Positions 60,884-64,000 of a DNA stretch of 64,000 nt are shown here, piece after piece (the stretch's first letter is position 1; each line of letters begins with the position of its first letter). The position numbers and the translations under genes are program-made. The DNA comes from CBDBZL01 sp031399025 (GTDB taxonomy: Bacteria > Pseudomonadota > Alphaproteobacteria > Sphingomonadales > Sphingomonadaceae). The notes under the pieces are model-generated. The model saw nothing but the letters and a program-made list of their open reading frames with translations, had not been told where the DNA came from and did not search any database. Location: assembly GCA_031399025.1 (NCBI GenBank), contig JANNOJ010000024.1:1-64000 (forward strand), in the 5' to 3' direction.

Positions 60884-60912
60884 AAGGCTCAGCCCGCCCA
60901 AGGCTGGGCCTT
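60884..60912 (+). terminator. Stem-loop between acpP and fabF
   Basis: Arms AAGGCTCAGCC (60884-60894) and GGCTGGGCCTT (60902-60912) pair over 11 positions with one G-T pair and a 7-base loop. A short T-rich stretch follows some ten bases later. A separate perfect 16-base palindrome lies at 60862-60877. This could be a partial terminator that keeps acpP mRNA more abundant than fabF mRNA. Confidence 0.5.
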
Positions 60913-60932
60913 TCGCGATTTTGGAGAAGACA

Positions 60933-62192
60933 ATGCGTCGTGTGGTTGTAACCGGACTTGGCCTCGTCACCCCGCTGGGGGCCGATGTGGAGACGGTCTG
61001 GGCCAACCTCATCGCCGGGCGCAGCGGCATCGGGCCGATTACCCGCTTCGACGCATCCGACCAGAAGTGCCGGATCGCGGGCGAGGTCAAGCCCAAGGAC
61101 CACCCCTGGGGCTTCGATCCCGACCTGCGCGTGGACCACAAGGTCCAGCGCCAGGTCGATCCGTTCATCATCTACGGCATCGATGCCGCAGGCCAGGCGC
61201 TCGAGCATGCGGGCCTGGTCGAGATGGACCATGCGACCAAGCTGCGCACCGGCTGCTCGATCGGCTCCGGCATCGGCGGGCTGCCGGGAATCGAGCTGGA
61301 ATCGGTCAATCTGCACGAGCGCGGGCCGGGCCGGGTAAGCCCGCACTTCGTCCACGGGCGGCTGATCAACCTCATCTCGGGCCAGGTCTCGATCAAGTAT
61401 GGCCTGATGGGCCCCAACCATTCGGTAGTGACCGCCTGTTCCACCGGCGCGCATTCGATCGGCGATGCCGCGCGGATGATCCGCGACGATGATGCCGACA
61501 TCATGCTGGCCGGCGGGGCGGAGGGCACGGTCAACCCGCTCGGCGTCGCCGGTTTCGCCCAGGCGCGCGCGCTCAACACCGCCATGAACGATCGGCCGGA
61601 ACAGGCCAGCCGGCCCTACGACAAGGGCCGCGACGGCTTCGTGATGGGCGAGGGCGCAGGCGTCGTGGTGCTCGAGGAACTGGAGCATGCCCGAGCGCGC
61701 GGGGCGACGCTCTATGCCGAGGTGGTGGGCTATGGCCTGTCGGGCGACGCCCATCACGTCACTGCCCCGCATCCCGACGGTTTGGGCGCCGAGATCGCCA
61801 TGCGCATGGCGCTCAAGAAGGCCGGCATGGGGCCGGGCGACATCGACTATGTCAACGCCCACGGCACCTCGACCATGGCCGACACCATCGAACTGGCCGC
61901 GGTGAAACGGGTGCTGGGCGACGATCTCGCCGGCGCCTCAATGAGCAGCACCAAATCGGCGATCGGCCACCTGCTGGGCGGCGCGGGTGCGGTCGAAAGC
62001 ATCTTCTGCATCCTCGCCATGCGCGACCAGATCGTCCCGCCCACGCTGAACCTCGATGATCCCGACGAGGGCTGCGAGGGCGTCGATCTGGTGCCGCACG
62101 TGGCGCGCGAGCGGCCGGTGCGCGCGGCGATCAACAACAGCTTCGGCTTTGGCGGGACCAATGCCAGCCTGGTGCTGAAGCGGGTCGAATAG
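60933..62192 (+). CDS. fabF: 3-oxoacyl-ACP synthase II
   Basis: A 419-residue condensing enzyme of fatty-acid elongation. The catalytic triad is visible: Cys in T-A-C-S-T-G-A-H-S-I, His in N-A-H-G-T-S-T-M-A-D-T and His-equivalent region ending N-N-S-F-G-F-G-G-T-N. The ATG at 60933 begins M-R-R-V-V-V-T-G-L-G, with GGAG nine bases upstream. The mltG gene starts one base after the stop. Confidence 0.97.
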   Translation: MRRVVVTGLGLVTPLGADVETVWANLIAGRSGIGPITRFDASDQKCRIAGEVKPKDHPWGFDPDLRVDHKVQRQVDPFIIYGIDAAGQALEHAGLVEMDHATKLRTGCSIGSGIGGLPGIELESVNLHERGPGRVSPHFVHGRLINLISGQVSIKYGLMGPNHSVVTACSTGAHSIGDAARMIRDDDADIMLAGGAEGTVNPLGVAGFAQARALNTAMNDRPEQASRPYDKGRDGFVMGEGAGVVVLEELEHARARGATLYAEVVGYGLSGDAHHVTAPHPDGLGAEIAMRMALKKAGMGPGDIDYVNAHGTSTMADTIELAAVKRVLGDDLAGASMSSTKSAIGHLLGGAGAVESIFCILAMRDQIVPPTLNLDDPDEGCEGVDLVPHVARERPVRAAINNSFGFGGTNASLVLKRVE

Positions 62193-62193
62193 C

Positions 62194-63165
62194 GTGCCGC
62201 GTCGTGGGTGCATGGCCGCCACGCTGCTGGCGCTGATGGTGCTCGCCGCCGCCGGATGGTTCGCCCTTGGCTGGTACGGCGGCGCGGCAATCGAGGAGGA
62301 CACCGCTTTCATCGTGCCGCAGGGCGCGTCGCTGACCGCGGTGGCGCAGAAGCTGGAAGCGGAAGGGCACATCGCCTCGGCCGATGCCTTCCTGCTGCGC
62401 GCCAGGGTGCTGGGCGGGGGCGATCCGATCCAGGCGGGCGAGTTCCTGCTGCCGGCCGGAACGAGCCCGGCCGGGATGCTCGACACCTTCCGGCACGGCG
62501 AGGTCGTGCGCCGCTTCGTCACCATCCCCGAAGGCCTGCCCTCGATCATGGTGCACGAGCGGCTGATGGCGGAGGAGCTGCTCACCGGCGACATCCCGGT
62601 GCCGCCCGAAGGCTCGGTACTGCCCGAGAGCTACGATTTCGAGCGCGGCGAGACGCGCGCCGCGGTGCTGGCGCGGATGCAGGCGGCGATGGACGAAGCG
62701 CTCGCCGCGGCCTGGGCGAACCGGGCGGCGGGGATCGCCGTGAGAACGCCGCGCGAAGCGCTGATCCTCGCCTCGATCGTCGAGAAGGAAACGGGCGTCG
62801 CGCGCGAGCGGCGGATGGTGGCCGGGCTCTATTCCAACCGCCTCAAGCTGGGCATGATGCTCCAGGCCGATCCGACGATCATCTATCCCATCACCCGCGG
62901 CAAGCCGCTCGGCCGCCGCATCCGCCGGTCCGAAATCCGCGCGGTGAATGGCTACAACACCTACACCATGGCCGGCTTGCCCGAAGGCCCGATCGCCAAC
63001 CCGGGGCGCGCGGCGATCGAGGCGGTGCTCGATCCGGCTGAAACCCGGGCGCTGTACATGGTCGCCGACGGCAGCGGCGGCCACGCCTTCGCCGAAACCC
63101 TCGCCGAGCACAATTCCAACGTCGCCAAGTGGTTCGCCCTGCGCCGGGCGCGGGGCGAGCTGTAG
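62194..63165 (+). CDS. mltG: Endolytic murein transglycosylase
   Basis: A 323-residue YceG/MltG enzyme that cuts nascent peptidoglycan. One N-terminal membrane helix (L-L-A-L-M-V-L-A-A-A-G-W-F-A-L) is followed by a LysM-like region and the catalytic domain with the key Glu in L-A-S-I-V-E-K-E-T. N-T-Y-T-M-A-G-L-P-E-G-P-I-A-N-P is highly typical. Start GTG at 62194 or ATG at 62212. The position next to fabF is conserved in related bacteria. Confidence 0.94.
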   Translation: MPRRGCMAATLLALMVLAAAGWFALGWYGGAAIEEDTAFIVPQGASLTAVAQKLEAEGHIASADAFLLRARVLGGGDPIQAGEFLLPAGTSPAGMLDTFRHGEVVRRFVTIPEGLPSIMVHERLMAEELLTGDIPVPPEGSVLPESYDFERGETRAAVLARMQAAMDEALAAAWANRAAGIAVRTPREALILASIVEKETGVARERRMVAGLYSNRLKLGMMLQADPTIIYPITRGKPLGRRIRRSEIRAVNGYNTYTMAGLPEGPIANPGRAAIEAVLDPAETRALYMVADGSGGHAFAETLAEHNSNVAKWFALRRARGEL

Positions 63166-63182
63166 CGCCGCCGCGCGCGCCG

Positions 63183-63692
63183 GTGACCCCCGCCCCGCTC
63201 ATCCTCACCGCCGAGCTGCCGCCCGACCTGCAGGCATGGGCGTCGGGCCTGCGCCGGGCGTATTTCCCACCCGAGCGCAATCAGCTCGACGCCCACGTCA
63301 CCTTGTTCCACGCGCTCCCGCCCATCTGCGAAGCCGAACTGCGCGAGCGCTGCGCCGTGCTTGCCCGCGAACATCCGCCGGTCGGCGCCCGGCTCGAAGG
63401 ACTCATGAAGCTGGGCAAGGGCACCGCGCTGGCGCTCGCCAGCCCGGCCATGCTGGCCCTGCGCGATGAGCTTGCCGCGCGCTTCCACACTCTGCTGACC
63501 CCGCAGGACGCCCACCCGCCGCGCCTTCATGTCACCATCCAGAACAAGGTGAGCCTTGCGGAGGCCAAGGCCTTGCAGGCAGTGCTGGCGCCGCAGATCC
63601 GGCCGCGCGCCTTCGCCTTCATCGGCCTGGCGCTGCACGCCTATCGCGGCGGGCCGTGGGAGTTGCGCAAACGCTGGTCTTTTCGCGGTTGA
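63183..63692 (+). CDS. thpR: RNA 2',3'-cyclic phosphodiesterase / 2'-5' RNA ligase family protein
   Basis: A 169-residue LigT/ThpR-type protein. The two catalytic H-x-T motifs are present: H-V-T-L-F-H near residue 40 and H-V-T-I-Q-N near residue 118. Members hydrolyse cyclic phosphate ends of RNA. GTG at 63183 is the likely start, 17 bases after mltG. The biological substrate is unclear. Confidence 0.8.
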   Translation: MTPAPLILTAELPPDLQAWASGLRRAYFPPERNQLDAHVTLFHALPPICEAELRERCAVLAREHPPVGARLEGLMKLGKGTALALASPAMLALRDELAARFHTLLTPQDAHPPRLHVTIQNKVSLAEAKALQAVLAPQIRPRAFAFIGLALHAYRGGPWELRKRWSFRG

Positions 63693-63759
63693 CCCGCCAC
63701 AGCGGCGGCCGTAGACGCGCCCGCCTGCGCGGGCCAAGTGATGCCCGGGCAAGGCGCAT

Positions 63760-63836
63760 GGCGGAGTAGCTCAGCCGGTTAGAGCAGCGGAATCATAATC
63801 CGCGTGTCGGGGGTTCGAGTCCCTCCTCCGCTACCA
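63760..63836 (+). tRNA. tRNA-Met (anticodon CAT)
   Basis: A 77-base cloverleaf including encoded CCA. The anticodon stem GCGGA/TCCGC surrounds loop ATCATAA (anticodon CAT). The T-arm is GGGGG-TTCGAGT-CCCTC and the acceptor stem has a G-T first pair. The D-arm is GCTC-AGCCGGTTA-GAGC. Elongator Met is the likely identity; an Ile2 (lysidine) tRNA has the same anticodon and is less likely by overall resemblance. Confidence 0.95.
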
Positions 63837-64000
63837 CCCAACTCCCGGACGCTTCCACAACCGTTCGTCCACGCCCACAAAGCATCGATAAAGCAGAGGG
63901 TTGTGAGCGGTCCGGTCCGCATGGCCCCGGCCGCTTCCACATGCAGCCAAGTCTGGCGGGTCGCTTGACGCTGGTGCGAAAAACCGGGATCAGCGCACGA

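Overview
The window reads as the chromosome of a high-GC alphaproteobacterium, most likely a pigmented sphingomonad (Sphingomonadaceae or Erythrobacteraceae). Support for this comes from the crtY-crtI-crtB carotenoid cluster, the trpF-trpB-trpA-accD-folC gene order, a TonB-dependent receptor, a SapC-family protein, a MipA/OmpV porin-like protein and dense GC-rich coding. Assignment to a species is not possible from the sequence alone.

Region 1 (1-11,595) is an integrated element. It starts with the 3' end of an IS5-like transposase (3-137) that has cut into the tail of a tyrosine integrase gene. It ends at the displaced 3' part of a tRNA-Gln(CTG) gene (11,544-11,595), which is the attR side. 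Between them lie a prim-pol/helicase replication protein, both terminase subunits, a portal protein, a prohead protease fused to the major capsid protein, a small head-tail joining protein, a DUF2190 head protein, a small basic protein and the integrase. There are no tail, baseplate, lysis or holin genes. This gene set matches a capsid-forming phage satellite (cf-PICI-like) that makes its own head and would need tails from a helper phage. Several unrecognised accessory genes are woven in, and the sequence shows a candidate operator-promoter, a candidate iteron origin and a candidate cos region.

Region 2 (11.6-21.8 kb) holds phoD with a TonB-dependent receptor, dps, a 6-phosphogluconolactonase overlapping a NUDIX hydrolase, dinB, an MFS drug exporter and glpD. 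Region 3 (21.8-29.2 kb) holds a biotin-dependent acyl-CoA carboxylase subunit and the carotenoid genes with a LOG-family gene embedded among them, followed by a MipA-like outer-membrane protein. Region 4 (29.4-41.9 kb) holds SapC, an FAD-linked hydroxyacid dehydrogenase, a DEAD-box RNA helicase, an AmpG-like permease, a pseudouridine synthase coupled to rsmD, uvrD/pcrA, and an unusual nuclease with a repeat linker and a lamin-tail domain.

Region 5 (42-54.8 kb, nearly all on the minus strand) is housekeeping: rnd, oxyR, purB, a LapA-domain protein, pyrF, a VOC protein, a SIMPLE-family protein, then trpF-trpB-(small membrane protein)-trpA-accD-folC. Region 6 (54.9-64 kb) holds aspS with an apparent one-base frameshift, a paoABC-type aldehyde oxidoreductase, acpP-fabF-mltG, an RNA 2',3'-cyclic phosphodiesterase and tRNA-Met(CAT).
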